Assembly: GCF_025490915.1 (NCBI RefSeq)
Contig: NZ_JANQBA010000007.1
Location: 1-64,000 of the forward strand
Direction of reading: 5' to 3'
DNA from: Lacticaseibacillus parakribbianus
GTDB lineage: Bacteria; Bacillota; Bacilli; Lactobacillales; Lactobacillaceae
DNA length: 64,000 nucleotides
Both the position numbers and the translations under genes were made by a program. This document shows, piece after piece, positions 8,004-15,726 of this stretch (position 1 is the stretch's first letter; each line of letters starts with the position of its first letter). A model generated the notes under the pieces. The model did no database searches. It was not told the origin of the DNA and saw only the letters and a list, made by a program, of their open reading frames with translations.

Positions 8004-8855
8004 CTAGAAGGTATTTAGTAGAGAATGTGACAGGATATTCATTCCTTCATCAACGGTTACGCTGCTACTATGCTTCGAGGTCATCTTGACGTAACTCACC
8101 ACGTAGAAGGTCGTTGAATAACCGACAGAAGTTGAAGCACTAGCAACAACTGCTGATACGCCGAGATTAATTGATATCGAAGATTTTAACATGCACACGC
8201 CGTTGATGTCATATCCAACCTTTTCAGCACGTTTGTCCTCTGCCTCTTTATATTCTACCCCTTCAGAGAAACAACCCACGTAGTCAGTCACAATATAAAA
8301 ATTTGCTGAGGTGAGCGTTAAACCTGTCGTACCAACTCGATAATGCGTGTAAAAATCAAAGGCAATAATACCAGGGAGTTTAACATATGCATCGCAACGT
8401 CTTGCTCCAAAGGCCTTCGTTACACCATTCTTTTTGGCGAAAAAACCGCTTCGCTCTTCTGGAATCACACGTCCTGTCTCATCAGTAGCATGATCACTTG
8501 ATGTGACCTGCACCTCAACACCATTCGTAGCAGTTATTGTCTGTGTATCATCTGGTAAAATCTGCGACTGTGTTGTTTCTAAAGCTGAGAACGCCGAACC
8601 AATCACTTGTGTTAGAATTAGTCGTGGTGTTGCGTCCGCCAAGGCCTTTAAGGCGTCATCTTGATTCTCCTTAGGAAGTGTAAGAATCCGGTTTTGCGCG
8701 GCAACATAATCTTGAACCGACAAAATGTGGTACTCAACAACAGAGGATGATGCAACCGTATCCTCTACCTCCGTCGCAGAGACAGACTGCCGATTAGACA
8801 GACTAAAACAAAGTAGCCCCCCAAAAAATAGCGTAAGCAAAAGCTTTTTTCTCAT
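8004..8855 (-). CDS. Secreted protein of unknown function, 283 aa
   Basis: A clear Sec signal peptide (MRKKLLLTLFFGGLLCFSLS, probable cleavage near residues 25-28 after VSA) leads a 255-residue exported domain rich in Thr, Val and Ser, with two cysteines around residues 152 and 192 in the middle and an aromatic/beta-rich pattern. No lipobox in the usual position, no LPXTG and no WxL motif are seen. GAGAAGGG lies 7 bases before ATG. It lies 91 bases upstream of the small membrane protein and 138 bases downstream of the 48-aa peptide gene. Its association with an Rgg-family regulator suggests a peptide-controlled exported factor (bacteriocin-like, adhesin or enzyme), but nothing identifies which. 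Confidence 0.75.
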   Translation of the reverse strand: MRKKLLLTLFFGGLLCFSLSNRQSVSATEVEDTVASSSVVEYHILSVQDYVAAQNRILTLPKENQDDALKALADATPRLILTQVIGSAFSALETTQSQILPDDTQTITATNGVEVQVTSSDHATDETGRVIPEERSGFFAKKNGVTKAFGARRCDAYVKLPGIIAFDFYTHYRVGTTGLTLTSANFYIVTDYVGCFSEGVEYKEAEDKRAEKVGYDINGVCMLKSSISINLGVSAVVASASTSVGYSTTFYVVSYVKMTSKHSSSVTVDEGMNILSHSLLNTF

Positions 8856-8993
8856 AACGAAACCCTTCTCGACAATGCTTCAGCAAAGCAGCGTAACAGA
8901 CTGACTGTCGATAGTGTCACTTGTCATTTCTCATCCCGAGACACGACTAGCAGTTCAGCATATGCCACTCGCTTCTGCGACTTGAACATTCCA

Positions 8994-9140
8994 TCACTGC
9001 GTTACCTCTGACCAAAGAACTGTCCGGTGACTGACTGCAAAACTGTCACCGCCATCTGTCTCGTTGGAGATGATAATGATACCAGCAACTGAAAAAATCA
9101 TAATCATCGCACACAAGATTTTCCACCAAGGTCTTCTCAT
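8994..9140 (-). CDS. 48-aa hydrophobic peptide gene divergent from Rgg (candidate signal peptide)
   Basis: A short frame with a near-ideal AAAGGAGG ribosome site 6 bases before ATG. The product starts MRRPWWKILCAMIMIF, continues hydrophobic to IIIIS at residue 25, then has a polar acidic tail (NETDGGDSF...). A basic N-terminus, hydrophobic core and short acidic/glycine tail are the general design of exported signal peptides, and the divergent position next to an Rgg regulator is where short hydrophobic peptide pheromones are found. It is longer than classical SHPs (about 20-30 residues). A promoter TTGGAA-N17-TAAGAT precedes it. Alternatively it is a small membrane protein of the same operon. 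Confidence 0.6.
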   Translation of the reverse strand: MRRPWWKILCAMIMIFSVAGIIIISNETDGGDSFAVSHRTVLWSEVTQ

Positions 9141-9207
9141 TTTGCGCCTCCTTTCGCTCACATCTTATCCTGTTAAATTCGCCATTCCAATCAGTATCAT
9201 CTTGTTG

Positions 9208-9221
9208 TCCCATTATCGGGA
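9208..9221. promoter_or_regulatory. Small palindrome in Rgg/peptide divergent promoter region
   Basis: TCCCATTATCGGGA has four-base arms (TCCC/GGGA) and lies 18 bases upstream of the rgg start in the 98-base divergent interval. It could be an Rgg-binding site; it is too short to be confident. Confidence 0.3.
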
Positions 9222-9238
9222 AAAGTGAGGCTATCCTA

Positions 9239-10108
9239 ATGAATTCAACGGTCAATCAGCTCGGTGAACTCCTTTTCGCCATGCGTTCACGGCGCGGTCT
9301 GACACTCGCGGCAGTTGGCGTCGGCAGTAGTAAAAGCGCGGTATCTCGCTTCGAAAACGGTAGCGGAGTCCCCTCCGTCGTTAACGCAATTCAGATGTTT
9401 CATAATGCCCATGGGTCATTGACCGAGGCATTGAGCCTATGTGACGAGCCAAATCGTTCCTCTCGGACTTGGCGGTTGCTTGCAAGTGTCGCCGCCTCAG
9501 AGGATGGCAAACAGCTCGATTCCGAAGTTGCCTTTTACGAAGCAAGTTCTGACTATGTTAACAATCTGATTGGTCATCTGTTGCGTGGTTATCAATTCTT
9601 CTACGAAAAGCAAAGCGAATTGACGGCCGCTGAGATTGAACCGGTAGCAGACTATCTCCTTAAGAATGAGCGTTGGTTTCGACTTGAGTTCGTCTTATTC
9701 AGCAACATCATCTATCTTGTCTCCAACGAACAGCTGACACCATTATTGGCACGAAGTATCCTTGAATTCACTACTTCTGGTCAATCAAAATCACTGGTTA
9801 CAACTCTCTCAAACGGTTTTTTCAACGCGAGTGTACGAGCTGTTGAAAAACATAATGCTCAGTTAGGAAAATATCTGCTCGATTGCTTACCCCGGCTTGA
9901 TAATCAAAACAACAGTCTCCTGCTTAAATACCGTACTCGCCTCGTTGATCTCACACTTCGCTACGAGTTCAATCCGTCCACTCGCGCCAAAACACTGGCC
10001 AGTATGCAGACCCTGATTGCATTTTTGAACGAAATCGGTGCAGAGTCACTTCTCACATCAGACCTGGCGTGGCTCCAGCAGATGGGTGTTCCAGTCGCCG
10101 CCTTGTAA
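9239..10108 (+). CDS. Rgg/GadR/MutR-family transcriptional regulator
   Basis: A 289-residue regulator. Residues 5-60 form an XRE-type helix-turn-helix (LGELLFAMRSRRGLTLAAVG, then KSAVSRFENG), the hallmark of Rgg proteins; the remaining about 225 residues are helical and fit the Rgg C-terminal repeat domain that binds peptide pheromones. GTGAGG lies upstream of ATG. It is transcribed divergently from the 48-aa peptide, secreted protein and small membrane protein genes, which are its likely targets. Codon use and lower GC content set the group apart from flanking genes, suggesting transfer. Confidence 0.85.
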   Translation: MNSTVNQLGELLFAMRSRRGLTLAAVGVGSSKSAVSRFENGSGVPSVVNAIQMFHNAHGSLTEALSLCDEPNRSSRTWRLLASVAASEDGKQLDSEVAFYEASSDYVNNLIGHLLRGYQFFYEKQSELTAAEIEPVADYLLKNERWFRLEFVLFSNIIYLVSNEQLTPLLARSILEFTTSGQSKSLVTTLSNGFFNASVRAVEKHNAQLGKYLLDCLPRLDNQNNSLLLKYRTRLVDLTLRYEFNPSTRAKTLASMQTLIAFLNEIGAESLLTSDLAWLQQMGVPVAAL

Positions 10109-10152
10109 CGAAAACGGGACGTTCTTCAGCCCAAGGCCGAGGGACGTCCCGT
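10109..10152 (-). terminator. Terminator of rarA, convergent with rgg
   Basis: Stem ACGGGACGT / ACGTCCCGT with a 21-base loop. Read on the minus strand it is followed by TTTTCGTT, so it fits best as the rarA terminator; it also lies 5 bases after the rgg stop. Confidence 0.65.
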
Positions 10153-10178
10153 TCATGTTCATGGGCGACATCGGTGAT

Positions 10179-11510
10179 TTAGTCGTCGAGACCGCCGTCG
10201 TGTTCCCGGTGCCACGCCTGAATCTGCGCCAGCCGCTGGGCCACCTTGGCCTCGCTGCCCTGCGTGGTCGGGTGGTAGTAGTGGTGGCCGACCAGGTTGT
10301 CCGGCATCGTCTGCATCGTCGTCAGCTTGTCCTTGGTGTCGTGCGCGTATTCGTAACCCTTGCCGTAGCCGACCTCACCCATCAGGTCGGTCACGGCGTT
10401 GCGAATCTGCAGCGGCACCGGCTCCGCGAGTGTTTCCGTCGCGTCCTTTTTGGCTGCCGAGTAGGCCGTGTACAGGGCGTTGCTCTTCGGCGCCAGGCTC
10501 AGGTACACCACCGCGTGGGTCAGGTGAACGGTGCATTCCGGCATCCCGATGAACTGACAGGCCTGAAAAACGCTGGTGCAGATTTCCAGGGCCCGGGAGT
10601 CGGCCATGCCGATGTCCTCGGAGGCGAACCGCACCAGCCGCCGGGCGATGTACAGCGGGTCCTCGCCGGCCTCGAGCATCCGCGCCAGCCAGTAAACCGC
10701 CGCGTCGACGTCGGAGTTGCGCATCGACTTGTGCAAGGCCGAGATCAGGTTGTAATGCTCCTCGCCGTTCTTGTCGTAGAGCAGCGCCTTTTTGGACAGC
10801 AGCTGGCCGACCGCCTGCTTCGTGACGTGAATCACCTCACCGGGCTTGCCGCCGGCGTCGGTCACCGCCATCTCCAGCGTGTTCAGCGCGATTCGCGCAT
10901 CCCCGTTGGCAAAGGCAGCGATGCGCTGCAACAAGTCCGGTTCGATGGCAATTTTTTCCAGGCCGTAGCCGCGCGGGTCGCGCAAGGCGCGTTGCAACAG
11001 CCCCACCAAGTCGGCGGTGGCCAGCGGCTTCATCACGAACACCCGGGTGCGAGACAGCAGCGCCGCGTTGACCTCGAATGACGGATTCTCGGTGGTCGCG
11101 CCGATCAGCGTGATCGAACCGCGTTCGACATAGGGCAAAAAGGCGTCCTGCTGGGCCTTGTTGAAGCGGTGAATTTCGTCGACGAAAACAATGGTTTTTT
11201 GCCCCAGCTTGCGGTTGTTCTCGGCCTCTGCCATCACCTTCTTGATCTCCTTGATGCCGCTGGTGACGGCGGAGAAGTTCACAAAGGCCGCCTTGGTCTG
11301 CCGCGCGATGATCTGCGCCAGCGTGGTTTTCCCCACGCCCGGCGGCCCCCAGAAAATCATTGAGGGAATCTCGTCTTGCGTGATCAGCTTGGTCAAAACG
11401 GCGTCGGGCCCGACCAGCTGGGCCTGCCCGGCAAACTCGGCCAGGCTTTGCGGCCGCATGCGGCTGGCCAGCGGTTGCAGCGCCTGGCCGGCGGATTCAA
11501 ATAAGTCCAT
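10179..11510 (-). CDS. rarA: Replication-associated recombination protein A (AAA+ ATPase)
   Basis: A DNA-dependent ATPase of the RarA/MgsA/WRNIP1 family that acts at stalled replication forks. The 443-residue product has Walker A GPPGVGKT (residues 55-62), Walker B FVDEIHRF (about 109-115), sensor 1 GATTENPSF, and the C-terminal MgsA tetramerisation domain (SMRNSDVDAAVYWLARMLEAGEDPLYIARR). I start at 11510, where AAGG lies 7 bases upstream, rather than at the longer in-frame start. It is monocistronic, with a terminator downstream. It is flanked on both sides by repeat arrays of the same family in opposite orientations. Confidence 0.96.
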   Translation of the reverse strand: MDLFESAGQALQPLASRMRPQSLAEFAGQAQLVGPDAVLTKLITQDEIPSMIFWGPPGVGKTTLAQIIARQTKAAFVNFSAVTSGIKEIKKVMAEAENNRKLGQKTIVFVDEIHRFNKAQQDAFLPYVERGSITLIGATTENPSFEVNAALLSRTRVFVMKPLATADLVGLLQRALRDPRGYGLEKIAIEPDLLQRIAAFANGDARIALNTLEMAVTDAGGKPGEVIHVTKQAVGQLLSKKALLYDKNGEEHYNLISALHKSMRNSDVDAAVYWLARMLEAGEDPLYIARRLVRFASEDIGMADSRALEICTSVFQACQFIGMPECTVHLTHAVVYLSLAPKSNALYTAYSAAKKDATETLAEPVPLQIRNAVTDLMGEVGYGKGYEYAHDTKDKLTTMQTMPDNLVGHHYYHPTTQGSEAKVAQRLAQIQAWHREHDGGLDD

Positions 11511-11608
11511 GAAGGTGCCTTCTTTCACAATGCGTGGGAATTGGAACAACGAATCGCGGCGGATAGCGGCACGTGCTGGAAACCAAAGCCCGCTATCATG
11601 TAAAACGT

Positions 11609-11657
11609 AGACGGATTACGGCCAGGTACCGAATGACATACCTGCAGTAATCCGTCT
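11609..11657. repeat. Two-stage inverted repeat upstream of rarA
   Basis: Outer arms AGACGGATTAC / GTAATCCGTCT enclose inner arms CAGGTA / TACCTG. On the minus strand the structure is followed by ACGTTTTAC. It may be an attenuator or folded leader of rarA, or a separate repeat. The sequence 11511-11608 holds no gene. Confidence 0.65.
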
Positions 11658-11689
11658 GTCGCGTGATACCGCTGTGTAGCGGCTGGAGG

Positions 11690-12000
11690 GCCCCGATTGC
11701 CTAGGCTAGGCAACCCGACCCGCTAAACCCGCTCGGCGCCACCCTCTCCATAAACGGGCTACGCCAGCCAACGCGAGCTCGAATAGCTACGCCGTGTCGC
11801 TTGGACCAAGCCCGGGCCCATGCGACTCGGCTAGGCTATTCGCCTCGCTAAACCCGGCTTGCTCCACCCTCTCCATAAACGGGCTACGCCAGCCAACGCG
11901 AGCTCGAATAGCTACGCCGCGTCGCTTGGGCCAAGCCCGGGCCCATGCGACTCAGCTAGGCTATTCGCCTCGCTAAACCCGGCTGGCTCCACCCTCTCCA
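11690..12000 (-). repeat. Second array of hairpin-bearing intergenic units, inverted
   Basis: Two full tandem units with a 125-base period (GGGCTACGCC at 11756 and 11881) and one partial unit (about 11690-11755). On the minus strand the left flank GGGTTTAGCG...TAGCCTAGC and the right flank GTAGCTA...GAGCTC match the array at 7057. The central hairpins (GTCGCTTGG...CC / GG...CCCATGCGAC) again pair but share no sequence with those at 7057. The two full units differ at several positions in and around the stem (for example GGACC against GGGCC). No gene is supported. Confidence 0.85.
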
Positions 12001-12046
12001 TTATACGTGATATACTTAGTGAAACCATTGAAAAGAGGTCCCGGCA

Positions 12047-12367
12047 ATGCCTGCCTTTGAATCCAAGTTTCCCGGCGGCGAGTTCGCCGCGTTTTCCACT
12101 GCCAAGATGTCGTATTTTTTGCCGGTGCGTGAGAACATCGACCGCGCGGCCATCGACACCTTCTTCGGTTCGGACGCCAAGTTCGTCGCGCTGACGCCGC
12201 TGCCGTCGGTTGAGCTGCACGTGCCCAACTCCGACGCGCAGATTGCCACCCCCGGCGACCTGATCGCGAAGTTCGCCAACGGCAAGTACAAGGTGATGAA
12301 CGAGACCTACTACCACAAGAACTTCAACGATCCGATCACCGACCCACAGGACAACGGCATCTTCTAG
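12047..12367 (+). CDS. Conserved-looking hypothetical protein, 106 aa
   Basis: A soluble 106-residue protein (MPAFESKFPGGEFAAFSTAK...), with no signal peptide or membrane segment and about 20 percent acidic plus amide residues near the C-terminus (NDPITDPQDNGIF). An extended -10 (TGATATACT, hexamer at 12011-12016) precedes it and GAGGT lies before ATG. It ends 10 bases before a GNAT acetyltransferase gene, so both are likely co-transcribed up to the terminator at 12919-12950. I do not recognise the family. Confidence 0.7.
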   Translation: MPAFESKFPGGEFAAFSTAKMSYFLPVRENIDRAAIDTFFGSDAKFVALTPLPSVELHVPNSDAQIATPGDLIAKFANGKYKVMNETYYHKNFNDPITDPQDNGIF

Positions 12368-12377
12368 GAGGCGCGAC

Positions 12378-12905
12378 ATGGCCCATTTTGAAAAATACCA
12401 CCCGCTGCTGTCGGCGCATTACCAGCTCGACTGGCTGACGCTGTTTCGCCTCAAGGACGTCCACGCCCTTCGCGCCGATGCGGTCCAAGCCGCGCTGTCC
12501 GGGCGCGAGGTCGATACGAGTATCGAGGCCACCGCGCGGTACGTCAACCGCTCGATGCAGCTGGTGATGGGCGACCAGGCCCTGCTGTACGGCATCGGCG
12601 ACCGCACCACCGGCGCCTTTCTCGGCAGCATCTGCCTGTGGAACTTCAATGAAGCGAAAACCACGGCGCAGCTGCGCTTCGAGGCGCTGGCGACCACGCC
12701 GGCGGCCGTGATGGCCGAGGTGCTGCCGCGGGTGGCGGGGTTCGCGTTCTTCGAGCTCGGCCTGCAATCGCTGTTCGTGGTGGTCCCCCAAGAGGCCGCC
12801 GCGGCCCGGGCGCTGTTGGCCGCCAACCACTTCACGGCAGCCGCCGCGGACCGGCTGGTGCTGACCGCGGCCAGCGTGGCCGCAGACCCGGCCTTCCAAT
12901 TCTAA
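12378..12905 (+). CDS. GNAT-family N-acetyltransferase
   Basis: The 175-residue product has a GNAT layout of the RimJ/RimL subgroup: an early FRLKDVHAL strand, then FLGSICLWNFNEAKTTAQLRFEAL around residues 77-100, then AEVLPRVAGFAFFELGLQSLFVVVPQEAAAARALLAANHF, corresponding to the acetyl-CoA-binding helix and C-terminal motif. The acceptor may be a protein N-terminus or a small molecule; it cannot be told. TAGGAGG lies 8 bases before ATG. It is the second gene of a two-gene operon with the hypothetical gene upstream. Confidence 0.8.
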   Translation: MAHFEKYHPLLSAHYQLDWLTLFRLKDVHALRADAVQAALSGREVDTSIEATARYVNRSMQLVMGDQALLYGIGDRTTGAFLGSICLWNFNEAKTTAQLRFEALATTPAAVMAEVLPRVAGFAFFELGLQSLFVVVPQEAAAARALLAANHFTAAAADRLVLTAASVAADPAFQF

Positions 12906-12918
12906 AATTAAATCGGCG

Positions 12919-12950
12919 TAAAAATGAGGGGCGGTGCCTCTCATTTTTTT
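12919..12950 (+). terminator. Terminator after the GNAT gene
   Basis: AAAATGAG-G-GGC / GCC-T-CTCATTTTTTT forms a stem with a short GGT loop and a seven-T tail, 14 bases after the stop. Confidence 0.9.
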
Positions 12951-12999
12951 GTGCAATTGTGTACAAACCCCGCCGGCTCACGTAGACTGGATGAGTGTT

Positions 13000-13016
13000 G
13001 GCAGCGCTTCGCTGCC
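13000..13016 (+). promoter_or_regulatory. Hairpin in the leader of the menA operon
   Basis: Perfect 7-base-pair hairpin GGCAGCG-CTT-CGCTGCC, ending 5 bases before the GGGAGGA ribosome site. It could stabilise the transcript or affect translation of the prenyltransferase. A possible promoter is TGTACA-N17-TAGACT just upstream. Confidence 0.5.
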
Positions 13017-13033
13017 GCGACGGGAGGATTCAC

Positions 13034-14005
13034 ATGCACGAGACAACGCCTTACAACAAACTCACCTTGCCCCTGTTCCTGCAGCTGATCCGGCTGCCGG
13101 TCAAGCTGGCCTCGGTGATGCCCTTCGCCCTGGGGACGCTATACGCCTGGTACGACCAGCGCGGCTTCAATTGGGTCAACACGCTGATCTACTTTGTGGG
13201 TCAGATGAGCATTGCCTGCTTCGTCACCGGCTTCAACAATGTGCAGGACTTCCACAAGTCCCACGACGAGGATTACCGGCAAAACGGCAACATCCTCGGC
13301 ACCGCTCACCTGAACCCCCAGCGCATCATGGCGCTGATGCTGACGCTTTTGGGCGTGGCCGTCTGCGCCGGGCTGGTGCTGGTGGTTCGCACCGACCTCG
13401 TGCTGCTGTTCATCGGGGCGACGGCCATCGCCATCGCGATTTTTTACACCTTCGGGCCAATGCCGATTTCGCGGCTGCCGATCGGCGAGCTGGTCTCCAG
13501 CATGACCGAAGGCTTCGGGACCTTCTTCATCGCCTACTTCGTCAACGTACCGCACCGGCCGCTGGGGCTTGACCTCAGCTGGCAGGCGTTTGTTTTGCAC
13601 GGTGACGTTGCGACCATCGCCAAGCTGCTGTTGGTCGCCGCGCCGATCATCGTGCTGGAGGCCAACATCATGTTTGCCAACAACATCGGCGACATTCAAG
13701 AGGACATCACCAACCACCGGGCGACTTTGGCCGTGTACCTCGGCCACGACCGGTCCCTGGCGATTTACCGCTGGGTGCCGGTGGCCGCTGACGTCGCGAT
13801 TGTGGCGGCCGTAGCGCTTGGGGTGATGCCCTGGCCGACACTTTTGGTGCTGGGCCTTTGGCCGGTGATTCACAAGAACATCCGGCGGTTTTTGGCCGTG
13901 CAAGTGCGGCGGCTCACATTCAAAACCGCCGTCAACAACCTGCTGCTGACCGCCGGCGCCGAGGTCTTGGTGCTGGCCGGTTGGACCATCTGGAAACTTT
14001 TTTAG
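13034..14005 (+). CDS. menA: UbiA-family prenyltransferase, MenA-like
   Basis: An integral-membrane prenyltransferase that should attach a polyprenyl chain to 1,4-dihydroxy-2-naphthoate (DHNA), giving demethylmenaquinone. The 323-residue product has about eight membrane segments and both Asp-rich UbiA motifs: NNVQDFHKSHDED (residues 68-80) and NNIGDIQED (about 216-224), which bind the magnesium-diphosphate. I start at 13034, where GGGAGGA sits 5 bases upstream. No other menaquinone genes are in the window. It is the first gene of an operon with a complete SsuABC-like importer, a context suggesting that the quinone precursor is imported, not made. Other aromatic acceptors remain possible. Confidence 0.85.
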   Translation: MHETTPYNKLTLPLFLQLIRLPVKLASVMPFALGTLYAWYDQRGFNWVNTLIYFVGQMSIACFVTGFNNVQDFHKSHDEDYRQNGNILGTAHLNPQRIMALMLTLLGVAVCAGLVLVVRTDLVLLFIGATAIAIAIFYTFGPMPISRLPIGELVSSMTEGFGTFFIAYFVNVPHRPLGLDLSWQAFVLHGDVATIAKLLLVAAPIIVLEANIMFANNIGDIQEDITNHRATLAVYLGHDRSLAIYRWVPVAADVAIVAAVALGVMPWPTLLVLGLWPVIHKNIRRFLAVQVRRLTFKTAVNNLLLTAGAEVLVLAGWTIWKLF

Positions 14006-14017
14006 GAGGAGATACGA

Positions 14018-14986
14018 ATGAAGAAACTTGGGTTAGGGCTGGGTACCCTGCTGGTTGCAACGCTGCTGGTCGCCTGTGCCCCTAAGGAAAGCAGCCTGAA
14101 GGGGTCGGCGAGCAAGACCCCGACCGCCAAAACGGCGAAGACGGTCGACCTGACTTTCGGCACGATGTCGGCGCCGGAGTCGATTCCGCTGTACCTGGCG
14201 CAGAAGAAGGGCTACTTCAAAGCCCAGCACCTCAACGTCACGCTGCAGAACTTCAAGTCGCCCAAGGAGCGCGACGCCGCGGTGGCCAGCGGCCAGCTCG
14301 ACGGCGCCGTGACCGACGTCGTGACCCTGGCCGCCTACCAAAACGGCAAGCTGGGCTGGAAAATCGCCACCGGCCTGAATGGCTCCTTCGGCATCCTGAC
14401 CAACCAGCCGAGCATCAAGACCGTGGCCGACCTGAAGGGGAAAACGGTCGCGACCATGCCCCACCAGACGCCGACCTTCTACCTTGATCAGGCGCTCGCC
14501 CAAGTCGGCCTGAGTGAAAAAGACGTCAAACTCAGCGAGGTCGCCCAGATTCCCGCTCGCATCCAGCTGTGCCTGGACCGCAAAATCGACGCGATGATTG
14601 TTCCCGACCCGTTCATGGCGATTGCCAAGGCCAAGGGGGCCCGGGTGATCGCCCAAAGCGACCCGGTCGCCTACCAAACCACGATTCTGGCCGTCGCCCC
14701 GGGCCTCGCCAAGAACAAGCCGGTCGCCAGGCGCGTTTTGGCCGCCTACAACCGGGCGGTCCAAACGCTCAACGCCGGCCAGGCCGCCGACTTCCAAGGC
14801 ATTTTGACCCAAGACATCGGCTACCCCGCCGCCTTGGTGCCTAAGGTTGAGCTGGTTCGCTACACGAAGGCGCATGCCGTCAAGCCGGCGGTGCTCAAGG
14901 CCGCCTTCGCCTACGCCAAGTCCGAAGGCGTCACCGCCACGACGCTGGACCCCGCGGCCGTCTCGCTGAGCGGCGTGACCGAATGA
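14018..14986 (+). CDS. SsuA/THI5/NMT1-like substrate-binding lipoprotein
   Basis: A 322-residue lipoprotein: MKKLGLGLGTLLVATLLVAC with lipobox LVAC and Cys20 as the acylation site. The mature part fits the NMT1/SsuA fold (DLTFGTMSAPESIPLYLAQKKGYF, then VADLKGKTVATMPHQTPTFYLDQAL, and KIDAMIVPDPFMAIAKAKGA). These proteins deliver sulfonates, pyrimidine or thiamine precursors, aromatic acids and similar small molecules. TAGGAGGAG precedes ATG 12 bases after menA. Its stop overlaps the ATPase start by four bases (ATGA), so the importer is translationally coupled. Its ligand is the open question; the menA context makes a naphthoate a candidate. Confidence 0.9.
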   Translation: MKKLGLGLGTLLVATLLVACAPKESSLKGSASKTPTAKTAKTVDLTFGTMSAPESIPLYLAQKKGYFKAQHLNVTLQNFKSPKERDAAVASGQLDGAVTDVVTLAAYQNGKLGWKIATGLNGSFGILTNQPSIKTVADLKGKTVATMPHQTPTFYLDQALAQVGLSEKDVKLSEVAQIPARIQLCLDRKIDAMIVPDPFMAIAKAKGARVIAQSDPVAYQTTILAVAPGLAKNKPVARRVLAAYNRAVQTLNAGQAADFQGILTQDIGYPAALVPKVELVRYTKAHAVKPAVLKAAFAYAKSEGVTATTLDPAAVSLSGVTE

Positions 14987-15726
14987 AGCTGACCATCACC
15001 GACCTCACCGTGAGCCGCGGCGCCGGCCAGGTCCTGAAGTCGCTGAGCTTCACCGTCGCCGACCGCGGCATTTTGGCGGTGCTGGGCCCCAGCGGCACGG
15101 GCAAAACCACGCTGATCGACGCCCTCACCCGCCAGGTGCCGGCCAGCGGCACGGTGCTGCTTGACGGGACGCCAATCGACCCGCGGCAACACCACCTAGC
15201 CGTGGTGCCGCAGGACTACGGGCTGCTGCCCTGGGCCACGGTCGGCCAAAACGTGACCCTGGCCCGGCGCCTCAACCAGCACCACCGCTTGGATGCGGCC
15301 CAAACCGCGGCTGCGAACCAGGTGATGGCGGCGCTTGGCATCGCCGACCTGGCCGCCCGTTACCCCGCCGCGTTGAGCGGTGGCCAGCGCCAGCGCGTGG
15401 CGCTGGCCCGGGCGTTCGCCCAGGCCCCGGACCTTTTGATGCTCGACGAGGCCTTTGCCGCCTTGGACCCGGTGGTCAAGGCCAAGGCCTACCGCCTGTT
15501 TGCGGCCCAGTGGCAGGCGCGGCCGGTAACCACGCTGTTGATCACCCACGACCTCGAGGAGGCGCTTTTGCTGGGCGATTCGCTGCTGCTCTTGAACCAC
15601 GGCCGGGGCCAGCACCGGGCCAATCCGCTGGCGGCGGTGCCGCCGGCGGCTCGGCCGCAGCGGCCGGACTACTACCAAGCGGTGGCGGCGCTGCGTCAGG
15701 AGGTGGAAGCGACATGGCAGGACTGA
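14983..15726 (+). CDS. ABC transporter ATPase, SsuB/TauB-like
   Basis: A 247-residue nucleotide-binding subunit of the nitrate/sulfonate/taurine importer group: Walker A GPSGTGKTT (residues 35-43), Q-loop VVPQDYGLLPW, signature LSGGQRQRVALARA, Walker B LLMLDEAFAALD, and H-loop THD. It powers the importer formed with the lipoprotein before it and the permease after it. The start overlaps the upstream stop (ATGA), and its own 3-prime end overlaps the permease start by 13 bases. The C-terminal stretch after the H-loop is proline/alanine-rich. Confidence 0.93.
   Translation: MKLTITDLTVSRGAGQVLKSLSFTVADRGILAVLGPSGTGKTTLIDALTRQVPASGTVLLDGTPIDPRQHHLAVVPQDYGLLPWATVGQNVTLARRLNQHHRLDAAQTAAANQVMAALGIADLAARYPAALSGGQRQRVALARAFAQAPDLLMLDEAFAALDPVVKAKAYRLFAAQWQARPVTTLLITHDLEEALLLGDSLLLLNHGRGQHRANPLAAVPPAARPQRPDYYQAVAALRQEVEATWQD

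Noticed and set aside
9046-9255. 69-codon minus-strand frame across the rgg start
   Set aside because: It overlaps the 48-aa peptide gene in another frame, has no ribosome site and overruns the rgg start; the 48-aa frame is far better supported.
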